Shown: positions 17,705-27,314, counted from the stretch's first letter. The stretch is DNA of 64,000 nt from Ramlibacter albus (GCF_014297445.1 NZ_JACORU010000001.1:248001-312000), one strand, 5' to 3'. The notes: a model not told the origin generated them from the letters alone. Translations and numbers: made by a program.

Positions 17705-18418
17705 TCATACGCCGAGGTGCTCGCTGAGCAGTTCGGGTTGCGCGCGCAGCGCCCCGCCCGAACCTTCGAATACAACGCGGCCCTTCACCAGAATCACGTT
17801 GCGGTCAGTGATGTCGCTGACCGCGCGCCAGTTCTTGTCGACGAGGATGGTGGCAATGCCCGTGTCGCGGATGACGCCGATGATCCGCCAGATCTCGCGC
17901 GCGACCAGGGGTGCAAGGCCCTCCGTCGCCTCGTCCAGGATCAGCACCTGCGGGTTGGTCATCAGTGCGCGGCCGATGGTGAGCATCTGCTGCTCGCCAC
18001 CGGATAGCTGCTGGCCCCCGTGGCCGAGCCGTTCCGCCAGCCGCGGGAAAACGTCGAGTACGCGCTCGAAGGTCCAGTCGCACCTGCCGTCGGCGTCGGC
18101 GCGCGCGGCCATGTTCAGGTTCTCGCGAACGCTGAGGTTCGCGAAGATGCCGCGGCCCTCGGGCACGTAGGAGATGCCCAGCCTCGCGATCTCGTGGACC
18201 TTCATGCCCCGCGTCCGCCGGCCGAAGGCAACGACTTCACCGCGGCGCGGCGTCACTACGCCCACCAGCGATTTCAGCAGCGTCGACTTGCCCATGCCGT
18301 TGCGGCCCATCAGGCCGACCGCCTCGCCGCGCGCCAGCGTGAAGTCCACACCGTGCAGGATATGGCTGTCGCCGTAGAACGAATGCAGCCCGCGCGCCTC
18401 GAGAACGGGTTCATGCAT
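17705..18418 (-). CDS. LIV-type ABC transporter ATPase (LivF-like)
   Basis: The 237-residue ATPase has Walker A GRNGMGKST at about residues 38-46, signature LSGGEQQML and Walker B VLILDEATEGLAP. GVDFTLARGEAVGLMGRNG and SYVPEGRGIF are typical of LivF. It energises uptake through the LivH/LivM-type permeases encoded upstream. Its ATG lies eight bases inside the livG end. In this setting the cargo is probably an aromatic acid rather than an amino acid. Confidence 0.9.
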   Translation of the reverse strand: MHEPVLEARGLHSFYGDSHILHGVDFTLARGEAVGLMGRNGMGKSTLLKSLVGVVTPRRGEVVAFGRRTRGMKVHEIARLGISYVPEGRGIFANLSVRENLNMAARADADGRCDWTFERVLDVFPRLAERLGHGGQQLSGGEQQMLTIGRALMTNPQVLILDEATEGLAPLVAREIWRIIGVIRDTGIATILVDKNWRAVSDITDRNVILVKGRVVFEGSGGALRAQPELLSEHLGV

Positions 18419-19175
18419 CCTGCTGCTCCTCGGCGCCGAGGTACGCTTCCCGCACCTCACGGCTGGCGCGGATTTCCTGAGGCGTACCCGTTATCAGCAC
18501 GACGCCGTTGACCATCACGGTCAGCACATCGGCGATGGCGAAGACGGCATCCATGTCGTGTTCCACCAGCAGGATGGCATGCGAAGCCACCAGGCCGCGC
18601 AGCAGCTCGATCATCTTGAGCGACTCCTCGTGGCCCATGCCCGCCAACGGCTCGTCGAGAAGCAGCACCCGGGGCTTCGTCGCGAGCACGATCCCCAGTT
18701 CCAGCTGGCGCTGCTGCCCGTGGCTGAGTTCGCTGGCCTTGCGATCCGCGACTCCGGCCAGTCGCACGAGGTGCAGGGCTTCGTCGACGACTTCGCAATA
18801 AGGGCCGAACGCGGCGGCGTCGCTGAAAATGCGCGCGGCGCGCGGCTCGCGTGACTGGGCGGCCAGGCGCACGTTTTCGCGCACGGTGAAGCCCGGAAAG
18901 ATGTTTGTCTTCTGGTAGCTGCGCCCGATGCCAATCAGCGAACGCTCGTGCGGCGTGAGCTTCGTGATGTCGCGGCCGCAGTAGAACACTTCGCCGGAAG
19001 TGGCGGGAATGTCCCCGGACAGCAGGTTGATCAGCGTGGACTTGCCGGCGCCGTTGGGCCCGAGCAGCGCGTGCACCTCGCCGCGCTTGAGCTCGATCGA
19101 GACGCGGTCGTTGGCCGCCAGCCCGCCGAACGTGCGGCGCAGCTTCACGGTCCTGAGCAGCACTTCGTTGGTCAT
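18411..19175 (-). CDS. LIV-type ABC transporter ATPase (LivG-like)
   Basis: The 254-residue ATPase carries Walker A GPNGAGKST near residue 39, the signature LSHGQQRQLELG and Walker B VLLLDEPLAGM. The FPGFTVRENVRLAAQ segment is typical of LivG. It pairs with the LivF-like subunit downstream. The ATG at 19175 overlaps the livM stop by four bases. The longer upstream open frame is a shadow of livM. Confidence 0.9.
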   Translation of the reverse strand: MTNEVLLRTVKLRRTFGGLAANDRVSIELKRGEVHALLGPNGAGKSTLINLLSGDIPATSGEVFYCGRDITKLTPHERSLIGIGRSYQKTNIFPGFTVRENVRLAAQSREPRAARIFSDAAAFGPYCEVVDEALHLVRLAGVADRKASELSHGQQRQLELGIVLATKPRVLLLDEPLAGMGHEESLKMIELLRGLVASHAILLVEHDMDAVFAIADVLTVMVNGVVLITGTPQEIRASREVREAYLGAEEQQDA

Positions 19176-20152
19176 GCCGGCCTCCGCTGCCACAGGCCGC
19201 GGACACGCTGCGCGATGGAGATCACGCCGCCGGGCAGGAACAGCACCAGCAGGATGATCGCGATGCCCAGCCAGAGGTGCCACATCTTCGTGTAGGTCGA
19301 CAGCACTTCCTGCAGCAGCACGAAGGTGAACGCGCCGACCACGCCGCCCCACAGCTGGCCCATGCCGCCCAGTATCAGCATGAGCAGTACATCGGCCGAC
19401 TGGTGCCACGAGAGCATCTCGGGGTTGACGCTGCTGTTCAACACCGCGAACAGGTAGCCCGCCAGCCCTGCGAACGAGCCGGCGATCGTGAAGGCGGCGA
19501 GCTTGTAGCGCAGCACGGGGAAGCCGATGGCTTCCATCCTGTGCTCGTTCTCGCGGATGCCCTGCAGCGCGCGGCCGAGCGGCGAACGCAGCAGCAATGC
19601 CATGAACAGGAGCAATGCGACCATCAGCGCCAGCACGAAGTAGTAGAGCGTGTTGACGTCGGTGAGCTCGAACGGCACCCACTCGCCAATGTTCGCCACC
19701 GGCTTGCCGCGCAGGTTCATGCCGTCGGAGCTGCCGCCCAGCGCCTTGACGTCGTGGAAGAAGAAATAGAAGATCTGCGCGAAGGCCAGCGTGACCATGA
19801 TGAAGAACATGCCGCGCGTGCGCAATACGAACAGGCCCACGACGAACGAGAAGAACGCGGTGACCGCCATCGCCGCCGGCAGCGTGAGCCAGAGGTTGTT
19901 GGTCAGCTGGTACTTGGTCCCGAGCAGGGCGAACACGTAACCGCCCATGCCGAACCAGGCGGCATGGCCGAAGCTGATGAGGCCCGTGTAGCCGACGAGC
20001 AGGTCAAGGCTGAGCGCGAACATGGACAGCACCATCACCCGGATCACCAGCTCGCTGTAGAACTCCTGCTTCAGCAGGGGGAAGCCGGCCAGCGCAAGCA
20101 GGAACACGGCGACCATCACTGCTCGTGCGCGGGACGTGATGAGGCGGGTCAT
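19172..20152 (-). CDS. LIV-type ABC transporter permease (LivM-like)
   Basis: The 326-residue inner-membrane protein has about eight to ten hydrophobic helices and the LivM-family motif GYTGLISFGHAAWFGMGGY. GRALQGIRENEHRMEAIG is the conserved cytoplasmic coupling loop. It forms the permease with the LivH-like protein, overlapping it by four bases and LivG by four bases. The start at 20152 removes an upstream shadow extension. Confidence 0.9.
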   Translation of the reverse strand: MTRLITSRARAVMVAVFLLALAGFPLLKQEFYSELVIRVMVLSMFALSLDLLVGYTGLISFGHAAWFGMGGYVFALLGTKYQLTNNLWLTLPAAMAVTAFFSFVVGLFVLRTRGMFFIMVTLAFAQIFYFFFHDVKALGGSSDGMNLRGKPVANIGEWVPFELTDVNTLYYFVLALMVALLLFMALLLRSPLGRALQGIRENEHRMEAIGFPVLRYKLAAFTIAGSFAGLAGYLFAVLNSSVNPEMLSWHQSADVLLMLILGGMGQLWGGVVGAFTFVLLQEVLSTYTKMWHLWLGIAIILLVLFLPGGVISIAQRVRGLWQRRPA

Positions 20153-21012
20153 GATTTGAAGAGCCCTTCCGGGCGCCACAGCAGGATGGCGGCCATGACG
20201 ACGTAGATCGCGATGCCTGCGTAGTCGGGAATGAAAACCTTGCCAAAGGTATCGGCGAAGGCGATGAGCAGCGATGCCAGCAACGCGCCCCACACGGAGC
20301 CGATACCGCCGACGATCACCACCACGAAGCTCACGATCAGCACCTGGGTACCCATGCCGGGTGACACGGTCGAAGCGGGCGCGTTGATCATGCCGGCGAA
20401 AGCGGCCAGGCCGACACCGAGGGAGAACACCAGCCTGAAGAGCCAGTCGATATTTATGCCCAGCAACTGCACCATGTCGCGGTTGGACGCGCCGGCGCGG
20501 ATGCGCGCGCCGATGTTCGTGCGCTGGATCAGGAGATACAGGCCGAGAGCCACAAGGAGGCAGACGACCGACATGAACAGGCGGTAGGCCGGGTAGGTCA
20601 TGACGCTACCGAGCGGCACTGCGAAGTCCAGCCAAGCGGGCACCTTGACGGAATACACGTCGTCGCCCACCAGCATGCTGCGCATCTCCTCGAATATGAG
20701 GATGAGGCCGTAGGTGAGCAGCACCTGCTGCAGGTGGTCGCGCTTGTACAGGTGCGAGAAGAGAGCCCATTCGAGCACCGCGCCCAGCAGGGCGCTGAGA
20801 ACGGTGCCGACGATGATCGTGAAGAGCAGGTTGCCCGTCAGCGAGGTTAGCGTGAACGCCAGGTACGCCCCCATCATGTAGAAACTTCCGTGCGCGAGGT
20901 TGATCACCCCCATGACGCCGAAGATGAGGGTGAGGCCGCTCGCGACCAGGAACAGCAGCAGGCCGTATTGCACGGCATTCAGCGTCTGGATCGAGATGAG
21001 GGCAAGGTCCAT
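20149..21012 (-). CDS. LIV-type ABC transporter permease (LivH-like)
   Basis: The 287-residue permease has the LivH pattern: TLNAVQYGLLLFLVASGLTL at the N-terminus, GVINLAHGSFYMMGAYLAF, and RAGASNRDMVQLLGI as the cytoplasmic loop. Several membrane helices are evident. It starts 16 bases after the binding-protein gene and is coupled to livM. The whole set is a complete five-component importer. Confidence 0.91.
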   Translation of the reverse strand: MDLALISIQTLNAVQYGLLLFLVASGLTLIFGVMGVINLAHGSFYMMGAYLAFTLTSLTGNLLFTIIVGTVLSALLGAVLEWALFSHLYKRDHLQQVLLTYGLILIFEEMRSMLVGDDVYSVKVPAWLDFAVPLGSVMTYPAYRLFMSVVCLLVALGLYLLIQRTNIGARIRAGASNRDMVQLLGINIDWLFRLVFSLGVGLAAFAGMINAPASTVSPGMGTQVLIVSFVVVIVGGIGSVWGALLASLLIAFADTFGKVFIPDYAGIAIYVVMAAILLWRPEGLFKS

Positions 21013-21028
21013 GGCGTCCTGCGGCGGA

Positions 21029-22201
21029 TCACTGGATCTTGCAGTCGGGCGAAGGGTCCGCCAGCGCCTTGACGATGGTGTCCGTCACGACGTTCTCGGT
21101 GCCCTTGGCGACCCGCACGTAGTAATCCTGCACCGGGTTGTGCGACTTGGAGAAGGTGAGCCGGCCGCGCGGGCTGTCGATCTTCGCGTTCTCCATCGCC
21201 TTGATCATCTCGGCCTTCTTCTTCGTGTCGCCCTTCACGGCCTTCAGACCGGCGTCGTACAGCTGCGCGGCGTCGTAGCCCTGCACCGCGAAGACGTCAG
21301 GCCTGGCGCCGTAGGCCTTGGTGTAGGCGGCGATAAACGCATCGTTCTTCGGGTTCTTCAGGCCGTCGCCGTAGTGCAGCACCGTCTGCAGGCCCTGAGC
21401 AGCGTCGCCCTGGGCGGCCAGCGTGCCTTCGGTGATGAAGGCACCATACAGCGGGATGCTGTTCTTCAGTCCCGCGGCGGCGTAGTCTTTGACAAACTTC
21501 ACCTGGCCGGCGCCCGCGACGAACACGTACGCCGCTTCCGGCTTGATGGTCGCCAGCTCGGTCAGCAGCGGCTGGAACTCCACGTTCGGGAACGGCAGGT
21601 TCAGGTCCTTCAGCACCTTGCCGCCGCCCTTCTCGAAGCCCTCGCGGAAGCCCTTGACCGACTCGTCGCCTGCCGCGTACTTCCAGCTAATGGTGACGGC
21701 GGTCTTGTGCTTCTTCGCCGCGAGCAGGCCGGAGGCGTAGCCAGGCTGCCAGTTGCTGAACGACGTGCGAAACACGTTGGGCGAGCACATCGCGCCCGTG
21801 ATCTCGCCGGCGCCGGCGTTCGGCACCAGCAACAGTGTGTTCGTTTCGCGCGCCACCTTGGCCATGGTGGAAGCCACGCCGGAGTGGATGGTGCCAACCA
21901 TCACGTCGACCTTGTCACGCTTGACCAGCTTGTTGGCGTTCTCATTGGCCTTGGACGGGTCGGATTCGTCGTCTACCTGGAGGTATTCGACCGGACGGCC
22001 GCCCAGCTTGCCGCCCTGCTCCTGCACGTACAGCTTGAATCCGTTCGTGACGCCCTTGCCGAGGTCGGTGAACGTGCCGGAGTAGGGCAGCATCAGGCCC
22101 ACCTTCACCGGGCCCGACTGGGCATGGGCGCAGGCGCCGGCTGCGGCAACCGCCACAGCGGCGGCGGTGCGCGCCAGGTTTCGAAGAGAGAGTTTGGACA
22201 T
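21029..22201 (-). CDS. ABC transporter substrate-binding protein (LivK/aromatic-acid type)
   Basis: The 390-residue type I periplasmic binding protein starts with a signal peptide (MSKLSLRNLARTAAAVAVAAAGACAHA). The mature part opens with GPVKVGLMLPYSGTFTDLG. DDESDPSKANENANKLV and GYDAAQLYDAGLKA are typical of the family subgroup that binds aromatic carboxylates. Given its operon partners I infer p-toluate, terephthalate or another para-substituted benzoate as ligand. A branched-chain amino acid is the main alternative. ATG 22201 is chosen for the signal peptide. Confidence 0.85.
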   Translation of the reverse strand: MSKLSLRNLARTAAAVAVAAAGACAHAQSGPVKVGLMLPYSGTFTDLGKGVTNGFKLYVQEQGGKLGGRPVEYLQVDDESDPSKANENANKLVKRDKVDVMVGTIHSGVASTMAKVARETNTLLLVPNAGAGEITGAMCSPNVFRTSFSNWQPGYASGLLAAKKHKTAVTISWKYAAGDESVKGFREGFEKGGGKVLKDLNLPFPNVEFQPLLTELATIKPEAAYVFVAGAGQVKFVKDYAAAGLKNSIPLYGAFITEGTLAAQGDAAQGLQTVLHYGDGLKNPKNDAFIAAYTKAYGARPDVFAVQGYDAAQLYDAGLKAVKGDTKKKAEMIKAMENAKIDSPRGRLTFSKSHNPVQDYYVRVAKGTENVVTDTIVKALADPSPDCKIQ

Positions 22202-22230
22202 GGAAGTCTCCTGTAATGCGTCCAACAAGG

Positions 22231-23673
22231 TCAAGGCACCATCGATGCCTGCGAAACGAACTTGGTCACGAGGTAGCCGTCGAAGGTTTCCGTGCCGCCT
22301 TCGCTGCCCATGCCGCTGTCCTTGACGCCGCCAAGCGGTGTCTCTGCCAGCGCCAAGCCGAAGTGGTTGATGCCGACCATCCCGGCTTCGAGCCGGTTGG
22401 TGACATGCGTCGCCGTCGCGATCGAACTTGTAAACACGTACGATGACAGGCCGAACGGCAGCGAATTGGCGCGTGCCAGCACTTCTTCCGTCCCCGTGAA
22501 TTTCGAGATGGGCACAACGGGCCCGAAGGGTTCCTCTTTCATCAAGCGCGCGTCGTCCGGCACGCCGCTCATCACCGTCGGCGGGAAGAAGTAGCCTTCG
22601 CGCGGCATGCGCTCGCCGCCGCAGATGAGGGCAGCGCCGCGTTCCCGCGCGTCGGCCACCAGTGACTGCATCGACTCGACCCGGCGCTCATGCGCGAGCG
22701 GGCCCATCTGCGTTTCGGCTTCCAGTCCGTCACCTACGCGAAGGCGCGTGTATTCGCCCACGAAAGCATCGACGAAGCGTTTATATGCCTTCTCCTGCAC
22801 GAAGAAGCGGCTGGGAGCCATGCACACCTGACCAGCATTGCGCGCCTTGGTGCGCGCCATGAAGCGCGCTGCGCCCTCGATGTCCGCGTCGTCGAAGACG
22901 AGAACCGGCGAGTGGCCGCCCAGCTCCATCGTCATGCGTTTCATGTGCGAGCCGGCCAGTGCGGCGAGTTGCTTGCCGACGGCGGTCGATCCCGTAAAGG
23001 AGATCTTGCGCACGACGGGCGAGGCAACGAGGTGCGAGGAGATCTCGGACGGCACCCCCCAGACGATGTTCAGGCAGCCCGGTGGCAGGCCGGCGTCGTG
23101 GAAGATCCGCGCCATCGCCACTACCGCACTGGGTGAATCCTCGGGGCCCTTCAGGATCAGAGTGCAGCCCGCGCCGAGCGCGGCGACCGCCTTGCGCAGC
23201 GCCTGATTGAACGGGAAGTTCCAGGGCGTGAAGGCCGCGCACACGCCGATGGGCTCGCGGATCACCATCTGGCGCACGCTTTCGAAACGCGGCGGGATCA
23301 CGCGGCCATAGATGCGGCGGCATTCCTCCGCGTGCCATTCGGCGTGCTCAGCGCACGTCGTCACCTCCTGCAATGCTTCCGCGAGCGGCTTGCCCTGATC
23401 GAGCGTGATGTTGCGTGCAATTGCGGGGGCGCGTTCCCGAATCAGCGCGGCCACCTTGCGAAGGATGCCCGAGCGCTCCAGCGGCGAAGTGAAACGCCAG
23501 GACTGGAACGCCCTGCTTGCAGCCGTCAGGGCGCGATCAAGGTCTTGCTTCGTCGCGTGCGGCAGCCTGGCGAACGCTTGCCCATCCGCGGGATTGATGA
23601 CGTCCTGCTCAACGCGGCCGTCGGTGGCAAGGAACTCCCCGTCGATGTACAGCGCGAGTTGCTCGTAGCTCAC
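22231..23673 (-). CDS. NAD(P)-dependent aldehyde dehydrogenase
   Basis: The 480-residue protein is a full-length ALDH-superfamily enzyme: FTPWNFPFN cofactor segment around residue 150, [11 protein letters not shown], catalytic Glu in MELGGHSP and catalytic Cys in [11 protein letters not shown]. It resembles succinate-semialdehyde/benzaldehyde-type dehydrogenases, and motifs alone do not fix the substrate. It overlaps the SDR gene by four bases and precedes the transporter. In the operon model it would oxidise 4-carboxybenzaldehyde to terephthalate, as TsaD does in Comamonas testosteroni. Confidence 0.88.
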   Translation of the reverse strand: MSYEQLALYIDGEFLATDGRVEQDVINPADGQAFARLPHATKQDLDRALTAASRAFQSWRFTSPLERSGILRKVAALIRERAPAIARNITLDQGKPLAEALQEVTTCAEHAEWHAEECRRIYGRVIPPRFESVRQMVIREPIGVCAAFTPWNFPFNQALRKAVAALGAGCTLILKGPEDSPSAVVAMARIFHDAGLPPGCLNIVWGVPSEISSHLVASPVVRKISFTGSTAVGKQLAALAGSHMKRMTMELGGHSPVLVFDDADIEGAARFMARTKARNAGQVCMAPSRFFVQEKAYKRFVDAFVGEYTRLRVGDGLEAETQMGPLAHERRVESMQSLVADARERGAALICGGERMPREGYFFPPTVMSGVPDDARLMKEEPFGPVVPISKFTGTEEVLARANSLPFGLSSYVFTSSIATATHVTNRLEAGMVGINHFGLALAETPLGGVKDSGMGSEGGTETFDGYLVTKFVSQASMVP

Positions 23674-24428
23674 AGGAAAACCCCGCCGCCATCCACCGCC
23701 AGGGTTTGACCCGTCACGAAGCCCGCGCCGTCGCCCACGAAGTACGCGAGCGCGGCCACGAGGTCTGCCGGCACCTGGTCGCGCTGGATGCAGCGGCCGG
23801 TAGTGCGGGCGTTATCGCCGATCCGGTTCTGCAGGTCGGCCTGCAGCACACCATCGCTCAGCGTGAACCCGGGCGCGATCGAATTCACCGTGATCTTATC
23901 CTTGGCGAGCTCGCGCGCCAGCGAGCGTGTGAAGGCGATCACGGCGCCCTTGCTCGCGACGTAGTGCGCCATGTTTGGCGGCCCTTTAATCGGAACGGTG
24001 GAAGCAATGTTCACGATGCGGCCGCGGCCGCTCCTGAGCAGTTGGGGCAGCACCGCCTTGGCGCAGTTGAACGGCCCGAGCGTGTTGACTTCCATCACGC
24101 GCATCCACTCGGCGTTGGTGATCTGGTCGAAAGGCTTGAGCGCCAGCGTGGTGAACAGACCCGCATTGTTGACCAGCACGTCGATACCGCCGAAGGCCTC
24201 GACGGCTGCGGCGGCCATTGCCTTCACGTCGTCCTCGCTGACCACGTCGCAGGTGACGCCGATCGCCTTGGCCCCGGCGACGCGCAGCTTATCGGCGGCT
24301 TCAGAGGCGCCCTTCAGGTCGGCGATGACGATGCTGTGGCCGAGGTCGGCCAAATGCTCGCAGAAGGCGTAGCCGATGCCGCTGGCGCCGCCGGTCACGA
24401 TGATAGTCTTCGGTTGTTCGGAGTTCAT
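23670..24428 (-). CDS. SDR-family alcohol dehydrogenase
   Basis: The 252-residue classical SDR has the cofactor motif TGGASGIG at residues 12-19, NNAG ([10 protein letters not shown]), catalytic Ser in NIASTVP and YxxxK in HYVASKGAV. The C-terminus is [14 protein letters not shown]. Its length equals the benzyl-alcohol-type dehydrogenase TsaC of the p-toluate pathway. Lying between the P450 system and the aldehyde dehydrogenase, it is a fitting 4-(hydroxymethyl)benzoate dehydrogenase, though this is inferred. A start at 24455 is an alternative. Confidence 0.86.
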   Translation of the reverse strand: MNSEQPKTIIVTGGASGIGYAFCEHLADLGHSIVIADLKGASEAADKLRVAGAKAIGVTCDVVSEDDVKAMAAAAVEAFGGIDVLVNNAGLFTTLALKPFDQITNAEWMRVMEVNTLGPFNCAKAVLPQLLRSGRGRIVNIASTVPIKGPPNMAHYVASKGAVIAFTRSLARELAKDKITVNSIAPGFTLSDGVLQADLQNRIGDNARTTGRCIQRDQVPADLVAALAYFVGDGAGFVTGQTLAVDGGGVFL

Positions 24429-24448
24429 GGGATCCTGTGGGTGGACAT

Positions 24449-25675
24449 TCAGCATGGGATGGTCAGCGCGCCCAGCTTGATGCGGGTGTCGGCGGCCTGC
24501 TCGGGAGAGATTCGCGCGGCGCAAGCGAGCAGCTTGCGCGACGCCATGTGGTCGGCCGCGCTGTTGATCGACTCGACGGCGGTGAGGCGCTGGTCCCGGA
24601 ACCGGAACACCGAGAACTTGCCGGCAGCCACATCGCCGCGCACGACGGCCAGGTCGCCGGCCTCGGCCACGCCGGCAATCTGCAGCCGGTTGGCGCCCTG
24701 GTCGCTCCAGAACCACGGCACCTTCGCGTAGGCCTCGGCTCTGCCGGCGATGCGGGCGGCGACGCAGCGCGCCTGGTCGACCGCGTTCTGCACGGACTCC
24801 AGCCGCACCGGGGTTTTCGAATAGGTCGCCGGAAAACGCGCGCAATCGCCGATCGCGGAAATGTGCGGGTCGCTGGTCGACAGGTACGCGTTGACCATGA
24901 CGCCGTCGTGCACCGCGAGGTCCGCCGCCTGCGCAAGTTCGGCATTGGGCTGCACGCCGATGCCCACGACCACGAGGTCGGCGGCGATCGTTTCACCGAC
25001 GGTGGTCTGCACACCCGCGACTCGGCCATCGCGTTCCACGAAGCCGGAGGCAGCGGTGTTGAAGCGGAACCGGACGCCGGCCTGCATTTCCGCGCGAGCC
25101 AAGTAGTCGGCGGCCTCGGCCGAGACTGCGCGCTTCAGCACGCGGTCTGCGTACTCGAGCACCTCGACTTCGAGTCCTATCTCGATTGCCGCCACCGCGA
25201 CTTCGAGTCCGATGAAGCCGGCGCCGACGACCGCAAGGCGTTTCGCCTGCTTCAATTGCGGCAGCAGGGTTTGCGCGTCTACAACCGTGCGCACGGGCAG
25301 GATGCCTGCCACGTGGGCGCCGGGTACTGAAGGCATTCGCGGGCGCGCACCGGTGGCAAGCACAAGATGCTCGTAGGCGAGCGCGCGGCCCGAAGCCAGC
25401 CTCACGCGATTCGCGGACCTCGCGATGCTTTCGACACGATCATGCATGATGTCGATGCGCTGGTCGGAATAGAACTGCGCGGGCCGCAATTGGATCTCTG
25501 CCAGCTGGGCCTTGCCAGTGAGGAAGCCCTTCGACAGCGGTGGCCGTTGGTAGGGCAGGCAAGGCTCGTCCCCGATCACGGTGACAGGGCCCTGGTAGCC
25601 TTCATCGCGTAACGAGGCCGCGACTTGGAAGCCGCCTTGCCCGCCGCCCACGACGATGACGCCCGCCGGCTGCAT
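24449..25675 (-). CDS. FAD-dependent ferredoxin reductase (putidaredoxin-reductase type)
   Basis: The 408-residue flavoprotein has two dinucleotide folds, VVGGGQGGFQVAASLR at the N-terminus for FAD and AVVGAGFIGLEVAVAA around residue 150 for NAD(P)H. Further FAD contacts are YQRPPLSKGFL, LVLATGARPR and ISAIGDCARF. It reduces the adjacent [2Fe-2S] ferredoxin for the P450. It starts six bases after the ferredoxin stop. The ATG at 25675 yields the exact family N-terminus. Confidence 0.9.
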   Translation of the reverse strand: MQPAGVIVVGGGQGGFQVAASLRDEGYQGPVTVIGDEPCLPYQRPPLSKGFLTGKAQLAEIQLRPAQFYSDQRIDIMHDRVESIARSANRVRLASGRALAYEHLVLATGARPRMPSVPGAHVAGILPVRTVVDAQTLLPQLKQAKRLAVVGAGFIGLEVAVAAIEIGLEVEVLEYADRVLKRAVSAEAADYLARAEMQAGVRFRFNTAASGFVERDGRVAGVQTTVGETIAADLVVVGIGVQPNAELAQAADLAVHDGVMVNAYLSTSDPHISAIGDCARFPATYSKTPVRLESVQNAVDQARCVAARIAGRAEAYAKVPWFWSDQGANRLQIAGVAEAGDLAVVRGDVAAGKFSVFRFRDQRLTAVESINSAADHMASRKLLACAARISPEQAADTRIKLGALTIPC

Positions 25676-25680
25676 GCGCT

Positions 25681-26004
25681 TCAGACCTGGTGGGAGGGGA
25701 TGTGGACGACTATTTCGTCGACGCCCGCCGGCACGGCGATCTGGCAACCCAGGCGGCTGTTGGCACGGCGTCCGGCGGCGGCGCTTTCCAGCATCTCGTT
25801 TTCGACTTCGCTCACTGGCGGCACGAAAGGCTGGCTGGCTTCGTCGAGGTAGACATGGCACGTTGCACACATGGCTGCGCCGCCGCACTCGGCCACGATG
25901 CCGGGGACGCCGTTGGCGACGGCGGTCAGCATGACGGTTGCGCCTGCGTCAACGGCAATGGAGCGACGTTCGCCGTCCGGCTGGACGTACGTGATCTGGG
26001 GCAT
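25681..26004 (-). CDS. [2Fe-2S] ferredoxin, adrenodoxin/putidaredoxin type
   Basis: The 107-residue ferredoxin has cluster cysteines in AECGGAAMCATCHVYL and a fourth in RLGCQI, the C-x5-C-x2-C-xn-C spacing of vertebrate-type ferredoxins that serve bacterial P450s. It lies between the P450 (28 bases upstream) and its reductase, so the three form a complete class I electron-transfer chain. Confidence 0.92.
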   Translation of the reverse strand: MPQITYVQPDGERRSIAVDAGATVMLTAVANGVPGIVAECGGAAMCATCHVYLDEASQPFVPPVSEVENEMLESAAAGRRANSRLGCQIAVPAGVDEIVVHIPSHQV

Positions 26005-26032
26005 GTTCGCCTCTGTGCTGTGGAGAAGTGGT

Positions 26033-27259
26033 TTAAGCGGCGCTGACGCTTACGGGCATGCAGGTGTAGCCGCGCACCGAGTTGTTGTAGTGAATAACGG
26101 GCTTGCCTTCGAGCTGGATGCGCTTCACGCGCTTGGCCAGTTCCGTGAGCACGATCTCGCCCTCGAGCCTCGCGATCATTTGCCCGGCACAGCCGTGGAT
26201 GCCGGTGCCGAACGCGAGGTTGCCCGCTGCCTTGCGTGTGACGTCGAACTGGTCGGCGGTGGGGCCCCAGCGGCGCGGATCTCGGTTGGCCGAACCGATG
26301 AACACGCAGACCTTCTGCTCGTTGGGCATGCGCACGCCGGCCACTTCCACTTCGCGCGTGGTGGTGCGGTAGAACGAGTGGAAGGTGCTTTCATAGCGGA
26401 GCACCTCTTCCAACGCCGGGCGCGCGAGCGCCGGGCTGGCATGCACCTTCTCCCATTGCGCGGGGAAACGCGAGAAGGACAGCATCGCGTTGCACAGCGT
26501 GAACACTGTCGTGTCCAGGCCCGCGGACAGCATCGTGCGCACCAGCATTGGCGCTTCATCGGGCTCGAGAATGCCCTCGTCCGCCGCCTTGTACAGCTGC
26601 ATCCCCAAGCCGTCGGGCGTGAGGTTCTCGCGCTTGCACACTTCGGCGATCCAGTCGATTGCCCCCTCCTGCGCCTTGGCCAGGCACTTCCTGAAGCGCT
26701 CGTTCACCGGGCCGAACGCGTTGAACACCATGTCGCCGTAGGGCAACAGGTACTTCTCGCGGCCTTCTCGCGGGATGCCCACTGCGTCTGCGAACACGCG
26801 CAGCGGATAGGCTTCGCACAAGTCGGTCACGGCATCGAAGCTGCCCTTCGCGAGCAGGCGCTCCACCAGCTCCTTCGCTTCACTTTCGAAGGTGCCCCTC
26901 ATTTTGTTGATGGACGCAGGCGACAGCAGGCTTGCCATGATCTTGCGCGTGCGCGCATGCATCGGCGGGTCGACCTCGAGGATTATGCTGGGCTTGCGCC
27001 AAGGTGTTTCGGTGTGGAAGTTGGCCAAGCCCACCCCGGCGCTGGAGCAGAACGTAGCCGGGTCACGCAACACCGGGTCGATTTCCGCGTGACGCGCGAT
27101 GCCGTAGGCCTTGTACCGGGACAGGTAGAACACCGGGCCCAGCTCGCGCAGCATCTCATAGTGCGGGTAAGGGTCATCCAGGACTTCGTCCGCATATGGG
27201 TCGAAGTCGGTAGCCGGGGCGTGGGTCTCGATTCGCTCGAGCGTCTGCGCGCTGGTCAT
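26033..27259 (-). CDS. Cytochrome P450, CYP199-like (para-substituted benzoate oxidation)
   Basis: The 408-residue P450 carries the I-helix oxygen motif AGLDTT, ExxR in EEVLRYE and the heme-binding FGTGIHGCAGQ with Cys357. Long stretches agree with CYP199A2/A4 of Rhodopseudomonas: AYPLRVFADAVG, GDMVFNAFGP, FYRTTTREVEVAG and SANRDPRRWG. CYP199A enzymes demethylate 4-methoxybenzoate and hydroxylate the methyl of 4-methylbenzoate. It is the first gene of the 14-kb leftward run and divergent from the IclR gene. I infer p-toluate or another 4-alkyl or 4-alkoxybenzoate as substrate. ATG 27259 is preferred to an upstream extension. Confidence 0.88.
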   Translation of the reverse strand: MTSAQTLERIETHAPATDFDPYADEVLDDPYPHYEMLRELGPVFYLSRYKAYGIARHAEIDPVLRDPATFCSSAGVGLANFHTETPWRKPSIILEVDPPMHARTRKIMASLLSPASINKMRGTFESEAKELVERLLAKGSFDAVTDLCEAYPLRVFADAVGIPREGREKYLLPYGDMVFNAFGPVNERFRKCLAKAQEGAIDWIAEVCKRENLTPDGLGMQLYKAADEGILEPDEAPMLVRTMLSAGLDTTVFTLCNAMLSFSRFPAQWEKVHASPALARPALEEVLRYESTFHSFYRTTTREVEVAGVRMPNEQKVCVFIGSANRDPRRWGPTADQFDVTRKAAGNLAFGTGIHGCAGQMIARLEGEIVLTELAKRVKRIQLEGKPVIHYNNSVRGYTCMPVSVSAA

Positions 27260-27314
27260 CGTTGGTCCTCGGGGCTTACGGCCGTTGTGCGATAGCCGCA
27301 AGTCTCGACCAGCG

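Noticed and set aside
21029..22201. Leucine-specific binding protein (livK)
   Set aside because: Operon context with aromatic oxidation genes makes an aromatic ligand likelier, and motifs do not prove amino-acid binding.
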